A DNA stretch of 64,000 bases from CAWGMT01 sp963823675 (GTDB lineage: Bacteria > Planctomycetota > Planctomycetia > Isosphaerales > Isosphaeraceae). The stretch's first letter is position 1. The number at the start of each line of letters is the position of its first letter. The notes under the pieces were generated by a model. It was not told where the DNA came from. It saw only the letters and a program-made list of their open reading frames with translations, and did no database searches. Shown one piece after another: positions 19,769 to 27,867 of the stretch. The stretch is from contig CAWGMT010000012.1 of NCBI GenBank assembly GCA_963823675.1, forward strand, positions 806,001 through 870,000, in the 5' to 3' direction. The translations under genes and the position numbers were made by a program.

Positions 19769-20428
19769 CCGCCGGTCAATCCGCTTCCCGCTTTGGAGAG
19801 TGGCGTCGTCACGTTTGGCTGCTTGAACAACTTTTGCAAGGTCAACGACGGAGGCCTGGCGCTGTGGGCGCAGGTGCTCCGGGCGGTGCCGCGATCGCGC
19901 TTGCTGCTCTTGGCACCAACCGGCCACGCGCGGGAGCACGTGCTCGCCCGCCTCGAGCAAGAGGGGATTGCTGCTCCGCGCGTCGAGTTCGCCGACAAGC
20001 AGTCGCGGCGGGAATATCTCGAACTGTACCACCGGATCGATCTCGGCCTGGATCCCGTGCCTTGCAACGGGCACACCACCAGCCTGGACGCATTCTGGAT
20101 GGGCGTTCCGACGCTGACCTTGGTGAGCAAGACGACAGCGTTCGGACGTGCAGGCTTTAGCCAGTTGTGCAACTTGGGCCTCAAGGAGCTGGCGGCGGAA
20201 ACACCAGAGCAATACGTGGCGCTGGCGGCCGATCTAGCCGGAGATCTGCCCCGCCTCCGGGAATTGCGTGGCACGTTGCGGCAGCGGATGCTGTCTTCGC
20301 CTTTGATGAACGCCAACCGCTTCGCGCGCCATGTGGAGCAAGCCTACCGCGAGATGTGGCGCAAGTGGTGCGAGCAGACAAAGCCGGCAGAAGCCAGTAA
20401 GACAATTCATGCAAAACAGGGGCTGTGA
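19769..20428 (+). CDS. TPR / GT41 protein, segment 3 of 3 (nucleotide-sugar-binding half)
   Basis: Carries 'VTFGCLNNFCKVNDGGLALW', the 'FxxFxKxxD' block with the Lys that contacts the UDP of the donor in OGT. Then come 'LDPVPCNGHTTSLDAFWMGV' and 'VSKTTAFGRAGFSQLCNLGL', the donor-binding end of the GT41 fold. The stop is at 20426-20428. An ATG-requiring caller would begin at 19793. The next gene follows after two bases, so transcription in one unit with the DapA-like gene is likely. A second gene of this type is at 35242-37558 on the other strand. Confidence 0.8.
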   Translation, partial: PPVNPLPALESGVVTFGCLNNFCKVNDGGLALWAQVLRAVPRSRLLLLAPTGHAREHVLARLEQEGIAAPRVEFADKQSRREYLELYHRIDLGLDPVPCNGHTTSLDAFWMGVPTLTLVSKTTAFGRAGFSQLCNLGLKELAAETPEQYVALAADLAGDLPRLRELRGTLRQRMLSSPLMNANRFARHVEQAYREMWRKWCEQTKPAEASKTIHAKQGL

Positions 20429-20430
20429 AC

Positions 20431-21431
20431 GTGACGATCGGCCAAGCCGAAGTTGTGCATCAGTTGTTTCCGGCCGTGCCGGTGCCCTTCCGCCGTTCGA
20501 GGCGGATCGATCCAGCCGCTCTGGATCGCTACGCCGCCTGGATGGCCGAACAGCCCGTTGGCGGCGTGGCCGTCTGGCGCACACTGGCCGCGGTCTTTTC
20601 TTGACCGATCAGGAGCGCGAAACGGTGCTTTTGGCCTGGCGGCGTGCCCTGCCGGCCGGCCGGATGATCATCGCGGCCGCGGGGGCGGTAGCCGGCGAGC
20701 CGGGCGTCACCGCGGCGCTCCAGTCGGCCCGGGCCATGGCCGCCCAAGCGGCCGATCTGGGAGCGGATGCCCTGCTGGTGCATCCTCCAGTTGCCTTTCG
20801 CGACCGGCCAGACCGCGACACGATCCTGGTTGATTACCACGCCACGATCGCCGAAGCCGGTCTGCCTCTCGTGCTATTCTACCTCTACGAAGCCGCCGGC
20901 GGCATCTCGTATTCCCCCCAAATCCTGGCCGAGCTGCTTGCCCGGCCGGAAGTCATCGGCATCAAGGTGGCCACCCTTGAACGGGTGATGACCTTCCAGG
21001 ACATCGTCCGTCAGGTTAACGAGCAGGCTCCGTCCAAGCTCATCATCACCGGCGAGGACCGGTTCCTGGGCTACAGCCTGATGTGCGGGGCCCAGGCCGC
21101 ACTCATCGGCATGGCAGCCGCCTGCACGGCGCTACAGGCCGACATGCTCCGCAGCTACTGGACCGGCCAGGCCGATCGGTTCCTCGCCCGCAGCGCCGCG
21201 GTCGATGACCTGGCGCAGACCACGTTCATTGCCCCGATGGAGGGCTATATCCAGCGCATGCTCTGGTGCCTGGTCCACCAGGGAATCATCCCGGCCGAGG
21301 CCGCTTTTGACCCATGGGCACCGAGGCTGGAGGCGGCGGAGTTCGAGCGGATTGGAGAGTGCGTGAAAAGAGTGGGGAGTGGGGAGTGGGGAGCGGGGAG
21401 GGAAGAGCGCGGAGTGGGGAGTAGGGAGTAG
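20431..21431 (+). CDS. DapA-family (dihydrodipicolinate synthase-like) aldolase, one frameshift
   Basis: Class I aldolase of the DHDPS/N-acetylneuraminate lyase family. These enzymes join or split 2-keto acids through a Schiff-base Lys. GTG 20431 opens 'VTIGQAEVVHQLFPAVPVPF', two bases after the GT41 stop. A one-base shift at ~20575 breaks the frame at 'GGVAVW', which continues as 'HTGRGLFLTDQERETVLLAW'. 'LVLFYLYEAAGG' contains the Tyr position and 'VIGIKVATLE' the Schiff-base Lys. The usual N-terminal Gly-Glu 'GTTGE' block is modified. The C-terminus runs into a G-rich low-complexity stretch ('GSGEWGAGREERGVGSRE') that is probably not native to the family. The substrate cannot be told; lysine synthesis is not implied by context. 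Confidence 0.78.
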
Positions 21432-21452
21432 TCAGTGGCGAGTTGGGAGTAA
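21371..21452 (+). repeat. G-rich heptad-like repeat with G-quadruplex pattern
   Basis: Repeats of AGTGGGG spanning the 3' end of the DapA-like gene. Four GGGG runs (21374-21377, 21381-21384, 21388-21391, 21395-21398) are separated by three bases each, the classic G-quadruplex spacing on the coding strand. The repeat becomes degenerate towards 21452. Confidence 0.7.
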
Positions 21453-21456
21453 GGCG

Positions 21457-21495
21457 TTGCGCGACAATAAGTGTCGCCTTTCGCGGTGCGAAAGA
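21457..21495. repeat. Dispersed ~40-bp palindromic element (copy 1)
   Basis: Core GTGTCGCCTTTCGCGGTGCG. A related copy with the core GCGTCGCCTTTCGCTCCGCG lies at ~39588-39627. Both have the look of an imperfect hairpin and both lie between genes. The function is unknown. Confidence 0.45.
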
Positions 21496-21545
21496 CTACT
21501 CTTTCCGTGACTTCTTTCCGCCCAGATCCTAAGGAGTGAAAAGCG

Positions 21546-21863
21546 ATGGCGTTACAGAATTACCGGGAGGTGGAAGTGTGGCAGAAAGCCATGACCTTGG
21601 CCGTGGACTGTTACGGGGTCACAAGGGAATTTCCCCGGGCCGAGTTGTTCGGGCTAACGAGCCAGATTCGCCGGGCGGCTGCCTCGATCCCAGCGAACAT
21701 CGCCGAGGGGCAAGGGCGTCAGAATGGAAGGGCGCTGTACAACAAAATCCCGGGTTTCGCCCCGCAGGGGCAGCAACAAACCAGCCCAGGGCAACGCCCT
21801 CGTCGTTCCGCACAAGTTTTCGTCATTCTGGACAATTTAGGAAATACAGAGAATATCATGTGA
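21546..21863 (+). pseudogene. Four-helix-bundle protein (23S rRNA IVP family), C-terminus replaced by repeat
   Basis: ATG 21546 has AAGGAG nine bases upstream. Residues 1-60 match the first half of the four-helix-bundle family found in 23S rRNA intervening sequences and as free genes ('EVWQKAMTLAVDCYGVTREF', 'SQIRRAAASIPANIAEGQGR'). After 'EGQGRQNG' the sequence changes abruptly to a palindromic repeat element (21753-21803), read as 'FAPQGQQQTSPGQRP'. The normal protein has about 115-130 residues with two more helices, so this copy is probably non-functional. The second half is not found downstream. Confidence 0.7.
21753..21803 (-). repeat. Palindromic REP-like element (reverse orientation)
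   Basis: Reverse-strand copy of the 52-bp unit arrayed at 24333-24570. It shows CGCCCCGCAGGGGC, then ACCAGCCCAGGGCAACGCCC, against the array unit's reverse complement CGCCCCGGAGGGGC and ACCAGCCCAGGGCATCGCCC. It lies inside the broken four-helix-bundle gene. Confidence 0.65.
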
Positions 21864-21960
21864 TATTGCCAGTCTGGAACATCCGGGTTAGCTTCTCCCC
21901 ACCTGGCACGACGCACAGGCCGGAGAGCCCGCCGCTCGGTCTTCGCCATCGGATGGTCCT

Positions 21961-22505
21961 ATGCAAGAATGGATTCTCCAAGAAGCGGCCACAGCCGACT
22001 TCAGTGACGAGCGCCTCGACCGACGATTTCGGATCGTCCTCGATACGATGAGCGAAAAGCCGTCCCTGAAATTCCCCGCCGGCTGCAATGGCGGCAAGGA
22101 AATGGAGGCGGCCTACCGATTCCTCGACAACGATAAGGTCGAGAAGGAAAAAGTCTTCGCCCCGCACCTGAGCGCCACCTTGGAGCGAATCCGCGCGGAA
22201 AAGGTTGTGCTGATTCCTCAGGACACGACCGAACTCGACGTCACTCGGCCTAACGAGATCATGGTGGGAGCTGGACCGCTTAACGACGAGTCGCGCGTGG
22301 GGTTTTTCGACCATGCGCTCCTCGCCTACACGCCCGAGGGGGTCCCACTGGGGGTGGTTGCGGCGGAGATTTGGGCGCGGGACTTCGACGGCTTCGACAA
22401 GAGCGCCGACCAAAAGCGGGCCGAGCGCCGTGCCAAGTCGATCGAAGAGAAGGAGAGCCATCGCTGGCTGGCGGGATACCGCGAAGCGTGCCGCGTTGCG
22501 CAGGA
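21961..22505 (+). mobile_element. IS4/Tn5-like transposase, N-terminal segment (frameshifted)
   Basis: ATG 21961 opens 'MQEWILQEAATADFSDERLD', the Tn5-type DNA-binding N-terminus, and 'GKEMEAAYRFLDNDKV'. 'VVLIPQDTTELD' carries the first catalytic Asp (Asp88). The frame is broken at ~22500-22508 inside 'ACRVAQE', and the rest continues from 22506. No slippery heptamer is visible at the break, so a sequencing indel or inactivation is more likely than programmed frameshifting. A GCCGGAG-like match exists on both sides of the gene (~21916 and ~23478) but is too short to define inverted repeats. Confidence 0.8.
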
Positions 22506-23459
22506 GCGCCGGACACGCTCGTCGTTTGTCTCTCCGACAGCGAGGGGGACATCTATGAGTGCGTCTTGGAGGGCCAAAAGGAAACGGACGGTCCCAAGGC
22601 CGATTGGATTTTTCGGGCCTGTCAGGACCGCGCCTTGATCGTGGACGACGGCGCGCCCCCCGATTGCCCGACGAAGCTGCGTGCTCGACTTGCGAGCACC
22701 CCGATCCTCAGCCACCTGACGGTTCATGCCCGAGAGCGGCAGCCCAAATCGAAGGACAATCGCAAACGGAAGCAAGCCCGAGAGGCGCGCACGGCTGAAC
22801 TGACGGTTCAAGCGGCGCGGGTGAAGCTGCGCGGGCCCGACCGTCCGGGAGGTAAGCTGCCCGACATCGAGGTCAACTGCGTGCTGGTTACCGAGCCCAA
22901 CCCACCCGAAGGTGCAGAGCCGATCGAATGGGTGCTGCTGACCAGTTTGCCGATCGATACGGTTGAGCAAGTGCTCACAATCATCAAATTCTACTGCGGC
23001 CGTTGGGGGATCGAGATCTATTTCCGGATTCTCAAATCCGGCTGCAAGGTCGAGGAGTCCCAGTTGCATACTGCCGAGCGATTCTTGCCCTACCTGGCGT
23101 TGTGCATGATCGTCGCGTGGCGTATCCAGTACCTGGTGATGCTTGGCCGGGAATGCCCGGATCTGCCCTGTGACATTGCTTTCGACGACGATGAATGGAA
23201 GACGGCGTACGCGGTTGTCAAAAACCAACCGCCTCCCAAGAAACCTCCGTCGCTCAAAATGATGATCAGTCTGGTGGCATCGTTGGGAGGGTACCTGGGA
23301 CGCAAGGGAGACGGGGAACCCGGGCCGAAGGCCCTTTGGGTCGGCCTCCAGCGTTTGACAGATCTGGTCCGCGGATGGCGCGCTTTCGCCCGGCACGGCG
23401 ACGTCCAAGCCGATGCGGTTCCGGCAGCCGAGCCACCGGCAGGCCAGCCACCGGGCTGA
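22506..23459 (+). mobile_element. IS4/Tn5-like transposase, C-terminal catalytic segment
   Basis: Continues as 'APDTLVVCLSDSEGDIYE', which contains the second catalytic Asp. The third acidic residue lies in 'FYCGRWGIEIYFRILKSG', the Y-(2)-R-(3)-E-(6)-K signature of IS4-family DDE transposases. The stop is at 23457-23459. The full protein would have ~499 residues, similar to Tn5 transposase (476). The Pro-rich end 'PAAEPPAGQPPG' is unusual. The element is probably immobile unless the frame break is an error. Confidence 0.82.
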
Positions 23460-23795
23460 GTGTCGGTTTTGCGTCCGGCCTGACCTGGGGCTGATCGCGC
23501 CGGCGGCGGATGGGCTGCTTTCAACCAAAAGTTGCACCACCCTCGGCGAATTAGCCAAACCCCTCACCCCTCCTGACAAGCCCGACCGTCTGGCGCGCGG
23601 CCAACATCGCCTGGGCCACAGCCTTTGCGCGCCGCCACGGGCGTGGCCACGCTCCGCGTTCATACCACCGGGTCCCATTCCGCGCCCACCTGTTCGGTTC
23701 GGGATCTTTGAAGCGGGGCTCCGCGGCCCGCGCGAACTTGTGTGGAACGACGAGGGCAACGCCCTGGGAAACGAAGGGAAACCGCCATACACCGG
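23460..23795. other. Region between two transposases
   Basis: No gene is supported. At 23755-23773 is half of a REP-like palindrome (GAGGGCAACGCCCTGGG). The rest is GC-rich sequence without coding character. Confidence 0.45.
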
Positions 23796-24312
23796 AGCTC
23801 TGAAAGGGCGTCACAACCGAAAGGGCCTCGATGTCCCAATCGCTCGTGAAAAACCTGACCCATCTTGTCTATAGCACGAAGAGCCGTCGCCCCTGGCTTC
23901 TCACGCAACACCGCGACCGACTGTTCGCATATCAGGCGGGAATCTTCCAGGAATGGGATAGTCCAGCGCTCGCGATCGGAGGCGTCGAGGATCACGTCCA
24001 TGCGTTGTTCGCCCTTTCCAAGAATCACGCGCTGAAGAAGATGGTCGAGGAGGTGAAGAAGGGAAGCTCGAAGTGGATGAAGATCGACGGACCGAAGAAC
24101 GGCGACTTTCAATGGCAAGCCGGGTATGCTGGATTCTCCGTCAGTCAATCGAATCTGAGCGCGGTGAAACGGTACATCGAAAATCAGGAAGAGCATCACC
24201 GGAAGATGACGTTTCAAGATGAGCTCCGCGAGTTGCTACGACGCCATGGGATCGAGTTTGACGAGCGGTATCTCTGGGACTGAGTGAAGTTGTGTCGCCC
24301 TTTCAGGGCAGG
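23796..24312 (+). mobile_element. IS200/IS605-type unit: Y1 transposase with hairpin ends
   Basis: The Y1 transposase gene is bounded by matching palindromes in inverse orientation. On the left is CTGAAAGGGCG-TCACAAC (about 23800-23817). On the right is GTTGTG-TCGCCCTTTCAG (about 24290-24307). Both contain the hairpin GCCCTTTCAGGGC or its close variant. Subterminal hairpins are what IS200/IS605 transposases recognise. The right end leads directly into the 52-bp palindromic array at 24333. No accessory TnpB gene is present. Confidence 0.65.
23831..24283 (+). CDS. IS200/IS605-type (REP-associated-like) Y1 transposase
   Basis: HUH single-strand transposase of 150 residues. It cuts and joins single-stranded DNA at hairpin-marked ends using one Tyr. 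The HUH motif is 'EDHVHALF' (His55, His57). The nucleophile is Tyr115 in 'SAVKRYIENQEEHHRK', and the Gln/Glu helix after it is typical. The N-terminus 'NLTHLVYSTKSRRPWL' is the standard family start. ATG 23831 has GAAAGGG upstream. The gene is intact, unlike the IS4 copy next to it. Because palindromes of related sequence are scattered nearby (21753, 24333-24570, 27855), it may serve a REP-like repeat family instead of, or as well as, its own copy. Confidence 0.88.
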   Translation: MSQSLVKNLTHLVYSTKSRRPWLLTQHRDRLFAYQAGIFQEWDSPALAIGGVEDHVHALFALSKNHALKKMVEEVKKGSSKWMKIDGPKNGDFQWQAGYAGFSVSQSNLSAVKRYIENQEEHHRKMTFQDELRELLRRHGIEFDERYLWD

Positions 24313-24332
24313 GAATGGGTGGTTGAAGCGGC

Positions 24333-24570
24333 CCCAGGGCGATGCCCTGGGCTGGTATGTTGCGGCCCCTCCGGGGCGAGAAGTCCCAGGGCGATGCCCT
24401 GGGCTGGTATGTCGCGGCCCCTCCGGGGCGAGAAGTCCCAGGGCGATGCCCTGGGCTGGTATGTCGCGGCCCCTCCGGGGCGAGAAGTCCCAGGGCGATG
24501 CCCTGGGCTGGTATGTTGCGGCCCCTCCGGGGCGAGAAGTCCCAGGGCGATGCCGTGGGCCATTTGGTTG
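24333..24570 (+). repeat. Tandem array of a 52-bp double-palindrome unit (4 full copies plus part)
   Basis: Units begin at 24333, 24385, 24437, 24489 and 24541, exactly 52 bases apart. Each has the perfect palindrome CCCAGGGC-GAT-GCCCTGGG, then GCTGGTATGT, then a second hairpin GCCCCTCCGGGGC and GAGAAGT. The four full copies differ only at one C/T. The fifth decays after its first palindrome (GCCGTGGGC). The array follows the right end of the Y1 transposase unit and ends ~75 bases before the proposed start of the DHOD-like gene. There are no unique spacers, so it is not a CRISPR. Confidence 0.88.
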
Positions 24571-24645
24571 CAGCCCAGTCGGAGCGCGGAGCCTCGCCGT
24601 GCCGGCGTGGGCGATCGCGTGTGCGCATCTCTGGAGCTTGCCGCT

Positions 24646-25968
24646 GTGCCCCCCAGAAACTCCCCCCGTCCTCACCTCTTGCCGCCAACCCCAGACGTTC
24701 CGCCGGAGCTACAGGCGCAAGTGCGCCACGACCACGACCGCTTCGCCCGCGAGGGGCTGCCTTCCGACCTCGATCGTTACCTCCGAGAGGCGTATTCTCT
24801 GGACATGACGGCGTCGTATGCCGGAATTCCCTTGCGGAACCCGTGGGGAAAGGCATCGGGGCAGCTCTCGCTGAATCGTGCCCAGGTCGAGGAGGACGCC
24901 CTGGCGGGGCTGGGTCTTGTCGTGCTCAAGACCGTCATCGCCCAGGACCTGGAGGGCCGCCAGACGATGGCCGCGTGGGCCGTGAAGGAAACGAAGCTGG
25001 TCGCCGAGCCCATCACCAGCGCGCTCACCGGCGCCAAGGGCTGGACCATCACCTGGAAAGGCCGAGGGTGGTGGCAGTCGTTCGAGGAGTATCTCGACCT
25101 GGTACGCCAGGCTGTCTCCGTCGGGCGCGAGCACAACATGCTGGTCGTGCCCTCCGTCAAGTATCACCTGCCGGCTCCGGGTGAGACTGTGTGGCGCACC
25201 GATGAATATGCCATGACGACTCGTGCGCTCCTGGAGGCGTTTCAAGCCGGCGGCGGAGGCGCTCTCATGCCGATCGAGAAAGACTTTTCGCCGACCCTGG
25301 CCGGCTCGGACCGCGCCGGCCAGCGGGCGATCGTTCTCGAATGGCTCAGGCGCGTACCCGACTTGATCCGATCGGCCGCACCGCCGGGCGGCCGGGTGAA
25401 GGCCGGCCTCAAGCTATTCAACAGCCTGGACACCGACGAATTTCAACTGGCGATGCTGGCGGAGGTCCATCGATCGCCGGCGCGGCCCGACTTTCTGATC
25501 TACGCCAATCGGCTGTTTGATCCCGATCGGGTTTTCGACGGAACGAAGGGAGTCGCTTACGGCGGGCCCGATCTGAGCGACCGGAACTTGCGGCTGCTCG
25601 GAGCGCTGCGAACGGCTCAAGCGCGCGGGGAGATGGACGCGCCACCCATGGAGATCAGCGGCACCGGCGACATTCATTCGGGACGGATCGCCGTCGAATA
25701 CCTCCTGCGCGGCTGCACGAGCTTTCAAATTCACACCTTGTTTCAGCTTCCGGCGAGTGAATTCGCCATGCGGCCGGGGTCGAAGGTCGAGCGGGCGTTG
25801 CACCGGCTCTACTTCGACCCGGCGGACGGCTTTATCCTCTGGGCGATTCACGCCGCCAACCGCATCGGACTGGGAGCTCGGGGTCGAATCGTGCGCTTTC
25901 TCGACCTTGCGGAGCGGGGCGCCCGCTCAGCACTACTCCCGCGGGACCTCGATCCCGAGGCGCCCTAG
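24646..25968 (+). CDS. Dihydroorotate dehydrogenase-like FMN TIM-barrel protein
   Basis: FMN-binding beta/alpha barrel of the DHOD family, ~440 residues. 'GIPLRNPWGKASGQLSLN' is the N-terminal substrate/FMN block. 'LGLVVLKTVIAQD' follows. 'ISGTGDIHSGRIAVEYLL' with 'RGCTSFQIHTLFQ' is the C-terminal phosphate-binding part, matching the family's 'GGIxSGxDAxExLxAGA'. It is ~100 residues longer than ordinary DHODs and has an extended N-terminus, so a role in pyrimidine synthesis is not certain; a related oxidoreductase is equally possible. The frame is open far upstream through the repeat array. GTG 24646 with GGAG at 24632-24635 is my choice; GTG 24607 and 24619 are alternatives. It overlaps the convergent HAD gene by 36 bases. 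Confidence 0.72.
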   Translation: MPPRNSPRPHLLPPTPDVPPELQAQVRHDHDRFAREGLPSDLDRYLREAYSLDMTASYAGIPLRNPWGKASGQLSLNRAQVEEDALAGLGLVVLKTVIAQDLEGRQTMAAWAVKETKLVAEPITSALTGAKGWTITWKGRGWWQSFEEYLDLVRQAVSVGREHNMLVVPSVKYHLPAPGETVWRTDEYAMTTRALLEAFQAGGGGALMPIEKDFSPTLAGSDRAGQRAIVLEWLRRVPDLIRSAAPPGGRVKAGLKLFNSLDTDEFQLAMLAEVHRSPARPDFLIYANRLFDPDRVFDGTKGVAYGGPDLSDRNLRLLGALRTAQARGEMDAPPMEISGTGDIHSGRIAVEYLLRGCTSFQIHTLFQLPASEFAMRPGSKVERALHRLYFDPADGFILWAIHAANRIGLGARGRIVRFLDLAERGARSALLPRDLDPEAP

Positions 25969-26562
25969 CGCGGCGATCAATTGGGGAGTTCCCGAGTACA
26001 CGTGCCCGCTCATCCCGGCCTGGCGCGCCGCTTTTATGTTCTCATCAACGTCATCCACAAAGACACACGAGGCAGCCGGCACGCCAGCCGCAAGGGCGCA
26101 CGCCCGATAGAATTCCGCCGCGGGCTTCATGACGCCCACGTCATGCGAAAAGATCATCCGGTCGAAATGATCCAGCGTCGCCGCGAACTGGCGGCGATAG
26201 TGCTGGGAATGGAGGATGTTGGTATTGGATCCCAGCACCAGTGTGTACCCTCGCGACTTGAACCAGGGGATCAGGCCGGCCAGCGATTCGTTGAGCCAGA
26301 AGATGTCGTTCCAGGCCGCGACGAATTCCTCGTAGGGAACCAAAAGCCCGCTCATGGCCATCGTTTGCTCGGCAAACACGCGCGCCCCGATCCGGCCGCA
26401 CTCGAACTCGACCAGGAGGTCTCTGAAGCCGCGTTGCAACAGCAATCCTGCAAACTGCATCCCGTTCATGCCCAGCCTGGGCGCAAAGTGCTCATAAACT
26501 TTCATGTGATCAAAGAAGCCGATCACGTTGCCGAAGTCGAAGATCAGTGTGGGTAACGGCAT
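25933..26562 (-). CDS. HAD-superfamily hydrolase (YihX-like subfamily IA)
   Basis: Phosphatase-like protein of 209 residues. Motif I is 'LIFDFGNVIGFF', with nucleophile Asp9; the usual +2 Asp is Gly11, as in YihX-type members. The cap domain lies at ~20-95. Motif II is 'LVLGSNTNILH', motif III Lys lies in 'DVGVMKPAAEFY', and motif IV is 'SCVFVDDVDENI'. The start is ATG 26562, and 'aaagaggagcat' just before it gives a strong ribosome-binding site. It converges on and overlaps the DHOD-like gene. The substrate is unknown; small phosphorylated metabolites are usual for the family. The gene is intact. Confidence 0.88.
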   Translation of the reverse strand: MPLPTLIFDFGNVIGFFDHMKVYEHFAPRLGMNGMQFAGLLLQRGFRDLLVEFECGRIGARVFAEQTMAMSGLLVPYEEFVAAWNDIFWLNESLAGLIPWFKSRGYTLVLGSNTNILHSQHYRRQFAATLDHFDRMIFSHDVGVMKPAAEFYRACALAAGVPAASCVFVDDVDENIKAARQAGMSGHVYSGTPQLIAALGRLGIEVPRE

Positions 26563-26624
26563 GTATGCTCCTCTTTCAATGACCCGATGCCCCAGAGCGC
26601 AACCGAGCCACAGCGGAGTTACTC

Positions 26625-26703
26625 GTTTAACTCGGAGCCAGCGGCGACGGCGTTCGCTGCTCCAATCTAAACGGTCGCCGTCGCCTTTGGCTCCGGGTTA
26701 AAC
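26625..26703. repeat. Long imperfect inverted repeat (28-bp arms)
   Basis: The left arm, 26625-26652, begins GTTTAACTCGGAGCCAGCGG. The right arm, 26674-26703, reads back as GTTTAACCCGGAGCCAAAGG, with a loop of ~21 bases. Only a few mismatches break the stem. It lies between the end of the prepilin-like gene (26777) and the start of the HAD gene (26562), both on the minus strand. It could end transcription of the former or be a small non-autonomous insertion. Confidence 0.7.
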
Positions 26704-26776
26704 TCGGTTTGCCTCCCAGGATTTGTGCAGGTCGCGACGAATCCGAGCGCTCGTAGAACAAGGACGGACCACGAAC

Positions 26777-27708
26777 TCACCTTTCCCCCGAGCCGATTGC
26801 GGCAAACTCCTTCCAGACCTTGGGATTGATCGTCGGCACGACCAGGGTGACGCTGCCGTCCAAACGGAGCATGTTGACTCCGCGAGTGTGGCCGCTCGAA
26901 GCTCCCATGGAGGCGGTCTGTCCATCGCGGGCGATGCAGGAGGGCCGGCCGCCCGGAACGAGGGCGTGATTATACAAAGTCGAGCGGTACTCGCCTATCC
27001 GCCACGAAGAGCCCGCGTCGCCTCGCCATACCGAGCGACCAACGGGCGGCGGACACCCCGTCGGAGATACGCGATCGGGAACGAGCTGGTAGGCGGCGAG
27101 GCTGGCAATGCCGTTCTCACGATCGCCGACGAGCCGTTCGGAGAAACCCGCGGTATAGCTCAGGCCGTCGGCGGCTTCGATCGCCGAGAGGGCCAGCGAG
27201 CGACCCGGCGCGAAAGGACCGTTGTTGCCGTCGGGCGAGTCGCCCGTCGCCGCGCGATAACTCACAGGCGCCAGAAACCGGCCCGCCAGCGCGGATGGGT
27301 CGCTCTGACACACGAAGCCCGGAACCGCCGTTTCGCCCGGGACCTCACCAGGGCGCGGCTGCGGTGCTTTCTTCCGGTCCGTCAGCTCGGTGAAATCAGG
27401 GAGTGCGAGTGACTCGAGGAGAGTCCGCAGCGGGCCGGCGGTGGCACCCGCATCGGCTGCCGGGGACTGATCGTCAAATCCCGCGTGCAGGCCGACCTGC
27501 GGGAGGTGATTCTGGAACTGGTCGTAGAGTGCCAGTGCCATGCCGATCTGCCCGAGATTACGACGGCAGCCTACCAGCCGGGCTTGCTCGCGTGCGCGGG
27601 GGATCGCCATCAGGAGGACGAGGAATACCGTGGCGGCCAGGGCGAGGACGATCAGGACTTCGGTCAGGGTCAGGCCCGCGGCAAAGATGGGTTATTGTGT
27701 CCGTTCAC
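26777..27708 (-). CDS. DUF1559 prepilin-like protein, frameshift in the leader
   Basis: Member of the large planctomycete family of type II secretion / type IV pilin-like proteins. The best leader starts at GTG 27708 ('VNGHNNPSLPR'). A one-base shift near 27685 joins it to 'AGLTLTEVLIVLALAATVFL', the prepilin cleavage motif and hydrophobic helix. The body then reads 'RAREQARLVGCRRNLGQIGM'. The C-terminal block 'GHTRGVNMLRLDGSVTLV' is the DUF1559 end signature. Without the shift only the part from ATG 27610 is translated, and the leader is lost. It is probably an envelope-located pseudopilin-like protein; no partner genes are nearby. Confidence 0.8.
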
Positions 27709-27750
27709 GCCGCGGGACGCTGACTCCGGGCGCGGGATGGGCCGCACCTG

Positions 27751-27867
27751 GGGCGATCCGGGGAAGTCGCGATTCGTGGCTCTCGCCCCGAGCACGGATT
27801 GTCGGCGCGGATCCGGCGCGCGTGGGGCGATCCGGGGAATTCGCGATTCTTGGATCTCGCCCCGAAG
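27751..27867. repeat. Two direct copies of a 43-bp sequence
   Basis: Copies at 27751-27793 and 27825-27867 share GGGCGATCCGGGGAA, TCGCGATTC and CTCGCCCCGA with three to five differences. The second runs into a REP-like palindrome at 27855. They lie directly upstream of the prepilin-like gene. Confidence 0.6.

Noticed and set aside
22495..22515. Programmed ribosomal frameshift in the IS4-like transposase
   Set aside because: No slippery heptamer or following stem is visible, and the IS4 family does not normally use frameshifting. A single-base indel is simpler.
24333..24570. Possible CRISPR array
   Set aside because: Units are directly joined, have no unique spacers and carry two palindromes each; no cas gene is nearby.
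24236..24856. Minus- and plus-strand frames through the 52-bp array (for example 'ATYQPRASPWDFSPRRG')
   Set aside because: They are translations of the palindromic repeat, not proteins. Similar spurious predictions come from any such array.
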